Source of the DNA: Atopobium sp. oral taxon 810 str. F0209
GTDB lineage: Bacteria > Actinomycetota > Coriobacteriia > Coriobacteriales > Atopobiaceae
Assembly (NCBI RefSeq): GCF_000466405.1
Contig: NZ_KE952935.1
Coordinates: forward strand, 104,051 to 168,050
Direction of reading: 5' to 3'
DNA: 64,000 bases
Part shown: piece by piece, positions 43,973 through 53,501 of the stretch
Numbering within the stretch: position 1 is the stretch's first letter
Layout: every line of letters begins with the position of its first letter
Made by a program: the position numbers and the translations under genes
Notes under the pieces: model-generated
Seen by the model: the letters and a program-made list of their open reading frames with translations, nothing else
Databases searched by the model: none
What the model was told of the DNA's origin: nothing

Positions 43973-44938
43973 ATGAGCGAGAAGTACGGCAAGCCCAACC
44001 GCGTTGTTATCGCCCTTGGTGGCAACGCTCTTGGCGATACCCCCGAAGAGCAGATTCGTCGTGTCCGCGAGGCAGCTCCCACTCTGCTCAAGGTTATTGA
44101 GCAAGGCAATGAGATCATCATTACTCATGGCAATGGTCCTCAGGTTGGCATGATTCAGAAGGCATTCACCTTTGCAAATCAGACTGACCCCAAGATCCCA
44201 ACCATGGACCTTCCTGAGTGCGGTGCTATGTCTCAGGGCTACATCGGATATCACCTGCAGCAGGCCATTGGTGCTTCCATGCACAAGGCTTACAAGCGTT
44301 GGCACGTCGCTTCTGTTGTGACCCAGATCGAGGTTGATCCCGACGACCCCGCATTCCAGAACCCCACCAAGCCCATTGGCGCTTTCCTTACCAAAGAGCA
44401 GGCAGAGGCCGAGAAGGCAGCTCACCCCGAGATGGTTTTTGTTGAGGACTCTGGTCGCGGTTATCGCCGTGTTGTCGCATCTCCTGAGCCCAAGAAGATT
44501 GTTGAGTACGAGAGCATCTTGAACCTCCTGGATAACGGCTTCATTGTCATCGCCTGCGGTGGCGGCGGCATCCCTGTTGTCCGCGACTACAGCGACAAGG
44601 GTGCCTACAAGGGTCAGGCTGCTGTTATTGACAAGGATATGGGCGGCGAGCTCCTCGGTGAGGACTGCTCTGCTGACGTCCTCGTATTGTTGACCGCCGT
44701 TGATCATGTTGCCATTAACTTTGGCAAGCCCGATCAGAAGGATCTCACCGACATTACGGTTGAAGAGGCCAAGAAGTACGTCGAGGAGGGTCAGTTTGGT
44801 AAGGGCTCTATGGAGCCCAAGGTCAAGGCTGGCATCAAGTTTGCAGAGAGCCGTCCTGGCCGCGTCTGCATCATTGGCTCCCTCGAGAAGGCAGCCGAGG
44901 CCATGGCTGGTCTTTCCGGTACTCGCATTCACGCATAA
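43973..44938 (+). CDS. arcC: Carbamate kinase
   Basis: 321 aa from ATG 43973 with GAAGGAGAG upstream; the frame is open from 43841 without a ribosome site. It forms ATP and carbamate from carbamoyl phosphate and ADP in the arginine deiminase or agmatine/purine degradation routes. Motifs: VIALGGNALGD, ITHGNGPQVG, MSQGYIGYHLQQ, ACGGGGIPV, VIDKDMGGELL and LTAVDHVAINFG. Codon use is the most biased in the window (many C/G-ending codons), implying high expression. No arcA or arcB is adjacent. A GC-rich terminator follows. Confidence 0.96.
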   Translation: MSEKYGKPNRVVIALGGNALGDTPEEQIRRVREAAPTLLKVIEQGNEIIITHGNGPQVGMIQKAFTFANQTDPKIPTMDLPECGAMSQGYIGYHLQQAIGASMHKAYKRWHVASVVTQIEVDPDDPAFQNPTKPIGAFLTKEQAEAEKAAHPEMVFVEDSGRGYRRVVASPEPKKIVEYESILNLLDNGFIVIACGGGGIPVVRDYSDKGAYKGQAAVIDKDMGGELLGEDCSADVLVLLTAVDHVAINFGKPDQKDLTDITVEEAKKYVEEGQFGKGSMEPKVKAGIKFAESRPGRVCIIGSLEKAAEAMAGLSGTRIHA

Positions 44939-44962
44939 GCTCGCGGTCTAGTACCTCTCCAC

Positions 44963-44998
44963 GCCCCGTCGCCTCCCCCGCGGCGGGGCCTTTTCTCA
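44963..44998 (+). terminator. Intrinsic terminator of arcC
   Basis: GCCCCG (44963-44968) pairs with CGGGGC (44984-44989), then CTTTTCTC. Confidence 0.75.
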
Positions 44999-45078
44999 TT
45001 TTGTGTGGTTTTTTTCGTTACAGCGAATGTAGATACAGCGAAAGCGACGGGGATGGCAGAGATACACACCACTCAAAG

Positions 45079-45720
45079 CTAGCGACCATCGTCTTCAAAG
45101 TTGTAGCCATACAAGAAGTACCCGTCTGATTGCAGGGCTGTAGGCGAGTCATTATGTCGTTCAGCTAAGCGCGTAAGCCCTAAATGGTCGTAGAAGCTCC
45201 AGTCACAATCGGTGTCTGTGACAAGATGAGCACTTTTTGCCCCCGCCGCGCGCAAGTAGTCAAGCGCTCCAGTAAAGAGCTTCTTTCCAAGACCCAGTCC
45301 ACGTGCCGCAGGATTGACTGCAAGCAAGAGCACGCTGTCGTCCTCTTTGAGTTGCGTTTGAGTGAGCATCTGACGATAGGCATCAATCTCACTTTGGTAG
45401 CCTTCATCTGCGGGAATGCTTGCTAACACTTCACCGTATTGCTGATTTACAAGCGTTCGTGCCCTATTCCAATTTGCCTGTTGGACAACACTCGGTAGAC
45501 CATGGCGGGCAAAAGTAAAGCCGAGCAGATCTTCATCACGCCACGCGCTCACCGCGAATGTTGCTCTCACGAGATAAAAACAGATTTCATCGCCCGAGAG
45601 GGCTGCGGCAATTTTTGGATCTACGTCACGGTACCAGGTAGATTTCATAAGATTCCAAGCCGCATCAAAGTCATGCTCTACATCAAAGGCGCGAATTACA
45701 ACGTCCTGTTGCGTGTTCAT
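45079..45720 (-). CDS. GNAT-family N-acetyltransferase
   Basis: 213 aa from ATG 45720, with AGAGGATT seven nt upstream (an in-frame start at 45759 is less supported). The acetyl-CoA loop is LLLAVNPAARGLGLGKKLF (about 125-143), followed by the aromatic C-terminal motif WSFYDHLGLTRLAER. The N-terminal half resembles no specific subfamily that I can name. Substrate unknown. It is the last ordinary gene before the accessory island. Confidence 0.88.
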   Translation of the reverse strand: MNTQQDVVIRAFDVEHDFDAAWNLMKSTWYRDVDPKIAAALSGDEICFYLVRATFAVSAWRDEDLLGFTFARHGLPSVVQQANWNRARTLVNQQYGEVLASIPADEGYQSEIDAYRQMLTQTQLKEDDSVLLLAVNPAARGLGLGKKLFTGALDYLRAAGAKSAHLVTDTDCDWSFYDHLGLTRLAERHNDSPTALQSDGYFLYGYNFEDDGR

Positions 45721-46043
45721 GAATAATCCTCTTGAGAAACTCGCTCTTGTTTTTGTCACATAATGCTCTCATCTTAGCTGAGAGCAAAGAAGTCTCCAAA
45801 ATTACAGTCCGACAGAAAACAGGGTGCCAACCTGAGATTGAAAGACTCAGCCCTGCAGCCAAATGTAATGGCAGGTTAGACGGCATTTTCAAACCCTAGG
45901 ACCTGCTTTTGCCTTGGAATCCTCTGAGGAGGAGCATTTTGGGGACATTCGTGGAGAATCTGCAACAGGTGCGAGAACCTTAAACTTTGAATCCTCCACC
46001 TGCATGCTTGTAAGGAGTGGGATCACTTCTTCTGAATGAGAAG
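45721..46043. other. Left edge of the accessory island, no gene seen
   Basis: About 320 bp without a supported gene. It ends in a perfect 10-bp inverted repeat CCACCTGCAT (45996-46005) / ATGCAGGTGG (46044-46053), separated by 38 bp, that borders the decayed gene. I see no tRNA, integrase or att-like duplication here. Confidence 0.4.
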
Positions 46044-46917
46044 ATGCAGGTGGCTTGCGAGAAGCAGGAGTGTACGGACTTTCTCGACACGTTCTTCTCT
46101 TCTAATAACTTCATGAGTCAGGCACAGGCAACTGTTGTGAGGATATTCGGGCTTGGGATTGGCGCCTTCGCTATGGATTGACCTAGGGCGCAAGCAGGTC
46201 AAGGTCAAGCATTACGACGCTCGCATGGTCATTTCGCTGACGTGGGACGTGGATGGTGTTGTCGAATGCGCCTTCTGCACGCAGGTATATTACAAGAACA
46301 AGCCTGTCGACTGGCTGCAGATGTATGTGGTCGGCGAGCTGGACGTTCTTCTCTCCCACGATCTTCTCGCCTAAAGCACGGGCACGTATCACATTAGGAC
46401 AGTATCGTTCGACGAAGAGGGCAATGTGCTCGAGTCCGAGGGTGTGATGAGCGACTTCGACACGAGTTTCTCTTTTCCCACCTTCGCCATAGCTAAGCCC
46501 GGCATTACTAACACGCGCGTGGACATATCGCCGTACAGGCAGAATGTGTTCGTAGATGCAGTGGATGTTATCTAGAGCGCCGACTTGGCGTTTGATGTGC
46601 TCATCAACGAGGTGGGCGTCTCCAGGATGAGGGAGTATCTCTCCGACATGATGTTCGACTATGACGGAGATGATGCGCAGGGCTTTCAGGCGGGCCGCTG
46701 TGCCAGGTTGCGAGCATTGTGCGTTAGCCAGGGAGTAACTTCGCGCGGCTACAGACTCCGTATGGCGCGTTGCGGACTCCGAGGTGTTTGCTGCTTGAGC
46801 GAGCGCATGAGAGCTATTGATGGGCTGCTGGGAGACGGCTGCAACTGGTATCGCGGGCAGGTTTGGTTGGGCAGGTGGCGCACACCCGCAGCAGCGATAC
46901 CTGCGAGTGGAAGCTAG
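46044..46917 (+). pseudogene. Decayed gene of unknown function at the island edge
   Basis: Three frame pieces read as degraded coding sequence. From 46044: MQVACEKQECTDFLDTFF up to IGAFAMD-stop. After a frameshift, from about 46153: KVKHYDARMVISLTWDVDG and VYYKNKPVDWLQMYVVGEL, interrupted by TAA at 46372 and TAG at 46573. It then continues as ADLAFDVLINEVGVSRMR to a stop at 46917. Codons are GC-rich and the peptide is protein-like, unlike the complementary frame. I cannot name the family. Bases 46918-47283 hold short further fragments (KLAHGSGWIH near 46910-46945) and a possible TAGAAT -10 (47225) before the next operon. Confidence 0.55.
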
Positions 46918-47283
46918 CGCACGGCAGTGGCTGGATCCACCGCGGCAGATAAATTTGAGGACTCGCAGGTACATGGGACTTTCTACCTCGTATGACGTCG
47001 CAGGTCCTTCTCTCCTGGGCAGATTATTTGAAATGCTGCCTCACGTAAGTATCTGTGGATAAACTGATTCATGTACGTCCAGCATTTCTGGTACTGTCGT
47101 ATGTGACGCATTGCATAGGCAGTCTATAGAGCTTTGCTTATCTGTATTTTTTGGCTAATATGTATGTTTACCTTGGTACTTGTTGTAATTAACTATTAGC
47201 AGCCCCTGTTTCTCAACACTCTGTTAGAATGTGAACCGCTGGAAGCTAACATCCAATGGTTTATCGTGAGTGGAGAAGGGGCC

Positions 47284-48999
47284 GTGTATTGTTCTAAGTG
47301 CAACCGTTTTACGGACAACAGCATATGTCCTGAATGCGGATGCGAAACACTTGAGGAGGCTCCTCATGTTGTCTATTGGTGTGGTTCCTGCAATACACCC
47401 CTAATTCACATTCCTGAAGGAAACAGAATTAAGTGTCCTACCTGCGGAAACGATGCGCGATATCTTTGTACTGACTTGCGCCCCGTTTTTCCCGAAGAGC
47501 GACTTGTATTCGAAATTATGGTCGCAGAACCTCTCGCTTATAAGGATGACTCCGTATGGGCGGTTGGCAGCAAGTATTACGTCAATGGAAAGCCTTTCAA
47601 CATCCCTATTGCTGAAATTCTTGCGACCGACCCTCTAGAAATCCGCGAGAAACTTGCGAAATACGCTAATGAAAATGATAATTCAGGTTTTCAGAGTCAT
47701 ATCAAAGATTTCATTGAAGTAAACCGATTGCACAAAGATGAGATTGTGCGCGAAGCATGTGACTTCATCGTTGATGCCGCAAAGGGTTATGCCGAGGAAA
47801 ACCTTGTCGTTTCCTTTTCTGGTGGTAAGGACTCTACGGTCACTGCCGATTTGGCTGTTCGCGCGCTGAGCAACCCGTACCTGGTTCACATTTTCGGAGA
47901 CACTACTCTCGAATTTCCGAGCACTATCGAGTATGCGAAACGCTTTAGGGACTCTCATCCGCTAGCCATATTCAAGATAGCCCGCAACAACGATCAGGTT
48001 TTCTACGATGTCGCTGAGGAAATCGGCCCGCCAGCGCGCATGATGCGCTGGTGCTGCTCTATGTTCAAGACGGGCCCCATCTCAAGAGCGTTCAAGGGGC
48101 TGTACGGAGATCAGCCGATACTCACGTTCTATGGAATAAGGAAAGGCGAGTCTGTCTCTCGCAGCAAATACAATCGCATAGAGGACAATGCGGAATCGGT
48201 GAAAATCCAGCAGCAGAAGGTGGCAGCACCCATCTTCCATTGGAACGACATCGATGTATGGCTCTACATCCTAGCCGAGGGCATTGACTTCAACGACGCT
48301 TACAGGCTGGGCTATGAGCGAGTGGGGTGTTGGTGCTGTCCGAACAACAACCCCCGGGCCCAGTTCCTCTCCCAAATCTACATGCCCGAGGAGTCAAAGA
48401 AGTGGCATGACTTCCTCGTGGACTTCGCGCGACGCATTGGCAAGCCAGACCCAGAGGTATATGTGGACACTGGCAAGTGGAAGGCGCGCCAAGGTGGGAA
48501 CGGTGTAGCTGCCGCCAGATCCGTTTTGGTGGAGGCAAGCCACTGCGCAACCGAAGACGACGCAATGATCTTCTCTCTAGAGAGGCCGTTCTCGGATGAG
48601 TTCGTTGGCCTTTTCACCCCTATCGGAGACTATGCGCCTGGTTTGGGCAGGAAGCTTTTGGACGAGCGAGTTTTCGTCGACCACAGGACGAACGAGCCAG
48701 TCGTCGCGGTGATGCCTTTCACTCAGCCTGGCTACGAGTATGCGGCAAAGATTCGAATACTGCGCCAAAGTGATGCCGAGTCATTGCTACGCATGGCAAA
48801 GTACCAGGTCGTTAAGTACAACGCATGCAGGCAGTGTTTGAAGTGCGAATCACTCTGTAGGTTCGGAGCCATCTCTATCTCGGGCGATGGCTACCGTATC
48901 GACCCTGCGAAATGCGTTCATTGCCGGCAGTGCGTTACCGATAAATACCTAGAGGGTGGTTGCCTGATGCGCAAGTACCTAAAGACGAAGGAAGAGTAG
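47284..48999 (+). CDS. sspD: SspD-like PAPS-reductase-family protein with zinc ribbons and ferredoxin tail
   Basis: 571 aa from GTG 47284, which has GGAG and AAGGGG just upstream; GTG 47266 is the alternative. Two zinc ribbons at the N-terminus (YCSKC...CPECGC and WCGSC...CPTCG, 1-75). The PP-loop ATP pyrophosphatase domain (about 165-400) has VVSFSGGKDST, FGDTTLEFP, RWCCSMFKTGP, FYGIRKGES and WCCPNN. The C-terminus (about 505-560) has two ferredoxin-like cysteine sets (CRQCLKCESLC, CVHCRQC). In phosphorothioation systems (DndC, SspD) this family activates DNA for sulfur insertion. First gene of the eight-gene operon; SspB-like follows after 3 nt. The family call is firm; the Ssp assignment rests on the neighbours. 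Confidence 0.85.
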   Translation: MYCSKCNRFTDNSICPECGCETLEEAPHVVYWCGSCNTPLIHIPEGNRIKCPTCGNDARYLCTDLRPVFPEERLVFEIMVAEPLAYKDDSVWAVGSKYYVNGKPFNIPIAEILATDPLEIREKLAKYANENDNSGFQSHIKDFIEVNRLHKDEIVREACDFIVDAAKGYAEENLVVSFSGGKDSTVTADLAVRALSNPYLVHIFGDTTLEFPSTIEYAKRFRDSHPLAIFKIARNNDQVFYDVAEEIGPPARMMRWCCSMFKTGPISRAFKGLYGDQPILTFYGIRKGESVSRSKYNRIEDNAESVKIQQQKVAAPIFHWNDIDVWLYILAEGIDFNDAYRLGYERVGCWCCPNNNPRAQFLSQIYMPEESKKWHDFLVDFARRIGKPDPEVYVDTGKWKARQGGNGVAAARSVLVEASHCATEDDAMIFSLERPFSDEFVGLFTPIGDYAPGLGRKLLDERVFVDHRTNEPVVAVMPFTQPGYEYAAKIRILRQSDAESLLRMAKYQVVKYNACRQCLKCESLCRFGAISISGDGYRIDPAKCVHCRQCVTDKYLEGGCLMRKYLKTKEE

Positions 49000-49002
49000 C
49001 CG

Positions 49003-49911
49003 ATGCAAATGAAATTCAAAGCCCACCAGTCATTCTTCATTCGCAAAGGCTGGCTAAGCAAGGGCCTTAGAGGCGTGCAGCGCAACTCGGCACTCTTGAT
49101 GCCTAGCAACAGCAAAGAGGCGATGAACGAACTAGGCCTTGGCGCGAACCAAGTTGTCGCTCTGCGGTACTGGTTGCAGTCAACCGGTCTTATTGAGATG
49201 GGCTTCAGGAACCGTGAACACTCGATAACCGACCTTGGCGAGCTCATTTTGGAGAAGGACCCCTACATCGAAGAAACGGGCACCTTGTGGGCTCTGCATT
49301 GCAACCTTGCTTCAGCGCAGGAGGAGGCAGCGTCTTGGTACTTCTTCTTCAATGAGTTCAAGATGAATGTCTTCGGAAAGGGCGACTTCACCCATGCAAT
49401 CGAGCGATACATCTTTCTCTATAACGACAAGAAGAAGGTCGCGCTCACCTCTTTGGACGCTGATTTCAGCTGCATCCTGAATACCTATATCCCACATGAT
49501 AGAACGAACGGCAGAGCAAGCTCGCCCGAGAGCGTCATTGATAGCCCGCTCGGCGAACTAGGACTCATTGACGTCGAGAGCAAAGCGGCGAAGACGTATC
49601 GGAAGAAACCGGCGAATCTTGTATCCCTCCCCAGCCTTCTCGTGCTCTATGCCATTTGCGAAATGAGGGACGACGGCCCGGATGGGCGGAATGAGGCTGC
49701 GGAAGTCAAGCTTGAGACGCTTCTAGACGGGCCGCGTTCGCCCGGGCGAGTTTTCAACCTTGATTCCGTTGGTCTTTTGACAAAGCTCTACGAGCTCGAA
49801 AACGATGGTTGGCTTCGAATAAACCGGACCGCTGGACTCGACGTCATACGACTCACCAGTCCCGATATGGACGGTGTGAGCTGTCTTGGGAACTACTACG
49901 AGATGATTTGA
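49003..49911 (+). CDS. sspB: DUF4007 protein, SspB-like
   Basis: 302 aa. The start MKFKAHQSFFIRKGWLSKG and the following helix segment (LGLGANQVVALRYWLQSTGL) match the DUF4007 pattern, with a winged-helix look (about 40-90). The rest (YFFFNEFKMNVFGKGDF onwards) is less conserved. As I recall the published Ssp systems, SspB is the DUF4007 nickase of the single-strand phosphorothioation complex. No nuclease motif can be proven by eye. ATG at 49003 or 49009, AAGGAAGAG upstream, 3 nt after the sspD stop, 14 nt before the ATPase. Confidence 0.78.
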   Translation: MQMKFKAHQSFFIRKGWLSKGLRGVQRNSALLMPSNSKEAMNELGLGANQVVALRYWLQSTGLIEMGFRNREHSITDLGELILEKDPYIEETGTLWALHCNLASAQEEAASWYFFFNEFKMNVFGKGDFTHAIERYIFLYNDKKKVALTSLDADFSCILNTYIPHDRTNGRASSPESVIDSPLGELGLIDVESKAAKTYRKKPANLVSLPSLLVLYAICEMRDDGPDGRNEAAEVKLETLLDGPRSPGRVFNLDSVGLLTKLYELENDGWLRINRTAGLDVIRLTSPDMDGVSCLGNYYEMI

Positions 49912-49925
49912 TAGGAGGTGCCGAC

Positions 49926-52900
49926 ATGAGACTCAGCGAAATGATAGTCCCCAACAAGGACTTCCAGACGTCAATCAATATTGACTTCGATTTCGGATCT
50001 CGCTCGAAGATTGAGGAGCTGATACCTACCAACTCGGTATGCCGGTATCTCGAAGAAATTATTCGCGACGTCGTAGCGCCTTCGAGCCAGAGGGCGAAGC
50101 TGCTTGTCGGAGCCTACGGCAAGGGAAAATCCCACGTCGTGCTTGCTGCGCTAACGTCAATGTGGTTGAAGAACCCTACGTATTTCACCAAAATCGTCGC
50201 AGCTTACAACGAGCGCGGACTCGGATTTGGCGATACGTTCGAGCGATTTGTCGAGGAGGGCAAACGTCTACTGCCGGTCGTCATCTCTGGTAGCACCGCA
50301 GACCTTAGGCACTCCCTGCTGTATGCGCTGCGCAACGCTCTGAGGCTTGCCGATCTCGAATCCCTCATGCCACAGACGAATTATGACGGCGCAATAATGG
50401 TTCTCGAACGCTGGCGGAAGAACTATCCCGACACCTATAGGCGGTTCGAGGAGCTGACTGGGACGAGTGGAACTACCATCGCTTCGCGGCTCAGGAACAT
50501 GGATACCGTAGCATACGAAACGATAGTCGATGTATATCCGGAACTAACAGCTGGCGGCACGTTCGACGTGCTTGATGGAGTCGAGGTCATCGATGTCTAC
50601 GAGCATGTGCTGGCTGGTCTGCAAGCGCAGGGTATCGACGGCATATACGTGGTATACGACGAGTTCAGCAAGTACCTCGAAACGAGCATCGAGCAGGCAG
50701 ACACGAAGCTGCTACAAGATTTCGCCGAAGCGTGCAACCGCAGCGGTGGTGATCGGCAATTGCATCTACTGCTCATCAGCCACAAGAGTCTCTCCAACTA
50801 TATCGACTCAAATCTACCTAAGGAAAGGGTCGACGGGTGGCGTGGCGTCTCGGGCAGGTTCCGCGAGATTGAAATGGTTGACGACGCCAACCAGTACTAT
50901 GAGCTCATAGGCAAGGCCATCGTCAAGGATGGCGTATTATGGGACAAGTGGCTGAACGAGAATGGAGGCGCCCGTCGCAGCAGACTATCGCGCATAGGAC
51001 GGAGATATGAACAACAAGGACTGCTCGAAGCGGACGTCGTAGAGCGCGTGACTTTTGGATGTTACCCGCTCCATCCACTTACAACCTATCTTCTGGCTTG
51101 CATGTCGGAAAAAGTCGCCCAAAACGAACGAACCCTCTTTACGTTCATCTGCTCAAACGAAGAGGGTGCTCTGAACACCGTGCTAGACCGCATCAGTGGG
51201 TTCATTTCCCCCGATTACGTATACGACTATTTTGAGCCGCTGCTTCGCAAGGAGTACTACACCACCCCGCTTCACAGAACCTACGAGCTGGCACGAATAT
51301 CGCTCGAGCGAGTCAAGGCGGATAGCCTAGAGGCACAAATCATCAAGACCATCGCGGCCATCGATATCGTCGCCCAATACGACAAAGTCGCGCCGACAAG
51401 GGAAACGATCGTCGACCTCTACGACGACTGCGGATACGAGACGATGCAGATCGACTCAGCACTCGATCATCTCGTCGAAAGCGACTCCGTCGTATACCTG
51501 CGTCGTAGCAATGCGTTCCTCAAGTTGAAGGAATCATCTGGTGTAAGGATTGACAGCGAGATTAGCGACCGCGCGGAAACTCTGCGCAGTAGCCGCACCT
51601 GCGCCGAACTTCTCAATGCCGTACTACGTGGCAGCGCTCTCTATCCCTCTCGCTACAACGAGGAGCGCGGCATGGTTCGGTATTTCGATTGCAGCTTCGT
51701 TGACGCAAAAGATTTAGGCCGATGGAAGCCGGGAGACAGGTTGCTCGATGGCTGTGGCGACGGGAAGGTCGTAGCAGTATATCTTGAGGATGCAAATCAG
51801 CTGGCAGAGACGAAGGACATTGCCAAGGAGACGGTGTCACGCGAACCCATGACCGTAATCGTATATCCTAGAGCGTTTGTGGACGTGTCCGATACGGTCT
51901 ATCGGCTAGAAGCCGCCAAGCAGCTCAAGGAGGAGGTATCTGAAGACAAGGTGCTTTCTGAGGAGTACGAGATTGTCATCGAGGACTACGCAGAAGTAGT
52001 AGACGATTACATCGCCGGCTTCTTCCAGCCAGAGCTTGGCCGTTCACTCTACTATATCGGTGGAAAACGTCGTAACGTGGTGACGAGACGTCGCAAACTT
52101 TCCGAAGAATTGTCGTGGCTCTGCGACGAAACCTACGGTAAGACTCCTCGAATTACCAGCGAGTCCTTGAACAAGAACAACTTGACCGGGACGGCATTCA
52201 GTAGTAGGAGCAAAATACTCAAGGCCCTGTGCGGCAAGAGCCTCGATGCGAACTTCGGCTTCTACGGCAACGGTCAGGAAACATCGATGGCGCGTAGTGC
52301 CTTCGAGAAGACCGGGATAATCAATGACCTAGCTGAGTCTGCTACCGTGCTCGGGGACGCTGACCCCCTCATCACGAACGTGCTCGATGAAATTCGCACT
52401 TTCATCGAAGCCGCCCAGGATACACCGTTCTCCTATCTTTACGACAGGCTGACTGGTCGCGAGCTGGGCATTGGCCTGCGCAAAGGCCCGATTCCGCTCT
52501 ATCTTGCATATGTGCTGAGGGATTATCGTGACGAGATCAAGATCACTCATAGAGGCGAAGAGCGAGCCTTGAGTGAAGTGGTCCTAGACGATATCTCCCG
52601 CGATCCCTCGGCATACGAGCTTACAAGACTTAACTGGTCGCCCGAAATGGCGGAATATGTGTGCGAACTTGCGCGATTGTTCGGGTGCGGTGACGATGCC
52701 ACAAGAGCCGATGTTGCCGAGGCGATACGGTTGTGGTACGTCGAGTTGCCGCAGGCAACCCGTAATTGCAAGTACGACCATGCGCACGGCGGAGAGGCGA
52801 CAGCCATAACAAAGACCCGGTCTGCGTTTTTCCGAGCGATACGGCACATCGAAACAGACTCGAATGTGTTCCTCTTTGAAGAACTGCCGGAGGTATTCGG

Positions 52901-53501
52901 GCACAGCGTGGCCTCCCACGAGCTTTTGCAGGCCGTAAAGGATGAGAAGGACGCTTGTGATTCCTACCTCGATAGTTGCATGCAAACGCTTATCAGCTCG
53001 CTAACTGCTATGTTCGACGAGTTCGCACATGACGACGCAACGCTTGGCTCGGTGCTTCGTGATTGGGTCGAGCGGCACCCTGCCACAACCACTCACGTAT
53101 TCACTGGCGTGAATAACCAGGTGCTCAGTGCCATCATGTCAGCAAATGGCAATGATAAGGTTACTGTCAGCAGACTAGCCAAAGCAGCAACATCCCTGCG
53201 TGTCGAAGATTGGAGCGATGCTCGCTTCGAGGACTTCTTGCGAATCGTTCTGGGTACGAAGGCTGCCGTTGAAGGTTTTTCTGAGCAAGCCGGCTACGAG
53301 GAAGGCGGGCAGAAGCTTGGCATTGTCTTCATCGATGAGGCTGGGACGCCACGGCAGAAGACCTTTGACAAGGTCGAATGCAGCGGCAGGTCGCGTCTCC
53401 TGAAGAACAGCCTCCTTGCATGCCTGAGCGAAATGGGTGGTGCTCTCCGGCCCGAAGAAAAGCGGCAGATAGTCTTTGAGGTTTTGGAAGGACTCTGCTG
53501 A
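49926..53501 (+). CDS. sspC: Large P-loop ATPase, SspC-like
   Basis: 1191 aa from ATG 49926, with GGAGGTGCCGAC upstream; the frame is open from 49809 inside the previous gene. Walker A is LVGAYGKGKSHVVLA (about 60-74). A Walker B candidate is GIYVVYDEFSKYLE (about 238-252), followed by LLLISHKSL as sensor. The remaining 900 residues contain winged-helix-like segments and no other motif I can name. Such very large ATPases pair with DUF4007 proteins in Ssp-type phosphorothioation loci and probably drive DNA remodelling or translocation there. The stop shares a base with the cysteine desulfurase start (TGATG). Confidence 0.78.
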   Translation: MRLSEMIVPNKDFQTSINIDFDFGSRSKIEELIPTNSVCRYLEEIIRDVVAPSSQRAKLLVGAYGKGKSHVVLAALTSMWLKNPTYFTKIVAAYNERGLGFGDTFERFVEEGKRLLPVVISGSTADLRHSLLYALRNALRLADLESLMPQTNYDGAIMVLERWRKNYPDTYRRFEELTGTSGTTIASRLRNMDTVAYETIVDVYPELTAGGTFDVLDGVEVIDVYEHVLAGLQAQGIDGIYVVYDEFSKYLETSIEQADTKLLQDFAEACNRSGGDRQLHLLLISHKSLSNYIDSNLPKERVDGWRGVSGRFREIEMVDDANQYYELIGKAIVKDGVLWDKWLNENGGARRSRLSRIGRRYEQQGLLEADVVERVTFGCYPLHPLTTYLLACMSEKVAQNERTLFTFICSNEEGALNTVLDRISGFISPDYVYDYFEPLLRKEYYTTPLHRTYELARISLERVKADSLEAQIIKTIAAIDIVAQYDKVAPTRETIVDLYDDCGYETMQIDSALDHLVESDSVVYLRRSNAFLKLKESSGVRIDSEISDRAETLRSSRTCAELLNAVLRGSALYPSRYNEERGMVRYFDCSFVDAKDLGRWKPGDRLLDGCGDGKVVAVYLEDANQLAETKDIAKETVSREPMTVIVYPRAFVDVSDTVYRLEAAKQLKEEVSEDKVLSEEYEIVIEDYAEVVDDYIAGFFQPELGRSLYYIGGKRRNVVTRRRKLSEELSWLCDETYGKTPRITSESLNKNNLTGTAFSSRSKILKALCGKSLDANFGFYGNGQETSMARSAFEKTGIINDLAESATVLGDADPLITNVLDEIRTFIEAAQDTPFSYLYDRLTGRELGIGLRKGPIPLYLAYVLRDYRDEIKITHRGEERALSEVVLDDISRDPSAYELTRLNWSPEMAEYVCELARLFGCGDDATRADVAEAIRLWYVELPQATRNCKYDHAHGGEATAITKTRSAFFRAIRHIETDSNVFLFEELPEVFGHSVASHELLQAVKDEKDACDSYLDSCMQTLISSLTAMFDEFAHDDATLGSVLRDWVERHPATTTHVFTGVNNQVLSAIMSANGNDKVTVSRLAKAATSLRVEDWSDARFEDFLRIVLGTKAAVEGFSEQAGYEEGGQKLGIVFIDEAGTPRQKTFDKVECSGRSRLLKNSLLACLSEMGGALRPEEKRQIVFEVLEGLC

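Noticed and set aside
43958..44932. 324-codon minus-strand frame opposite arcC
   Set aside because: Caused by the strong codon bias of arcC; the product shows no family features and lies fully inside a certain gene.
46183..46974. 263-codon minus-strand frame at the island edge
   Set aside because: The protein-like signal is on the plus strand in broken pieces; the antisense frame is composition-driven.
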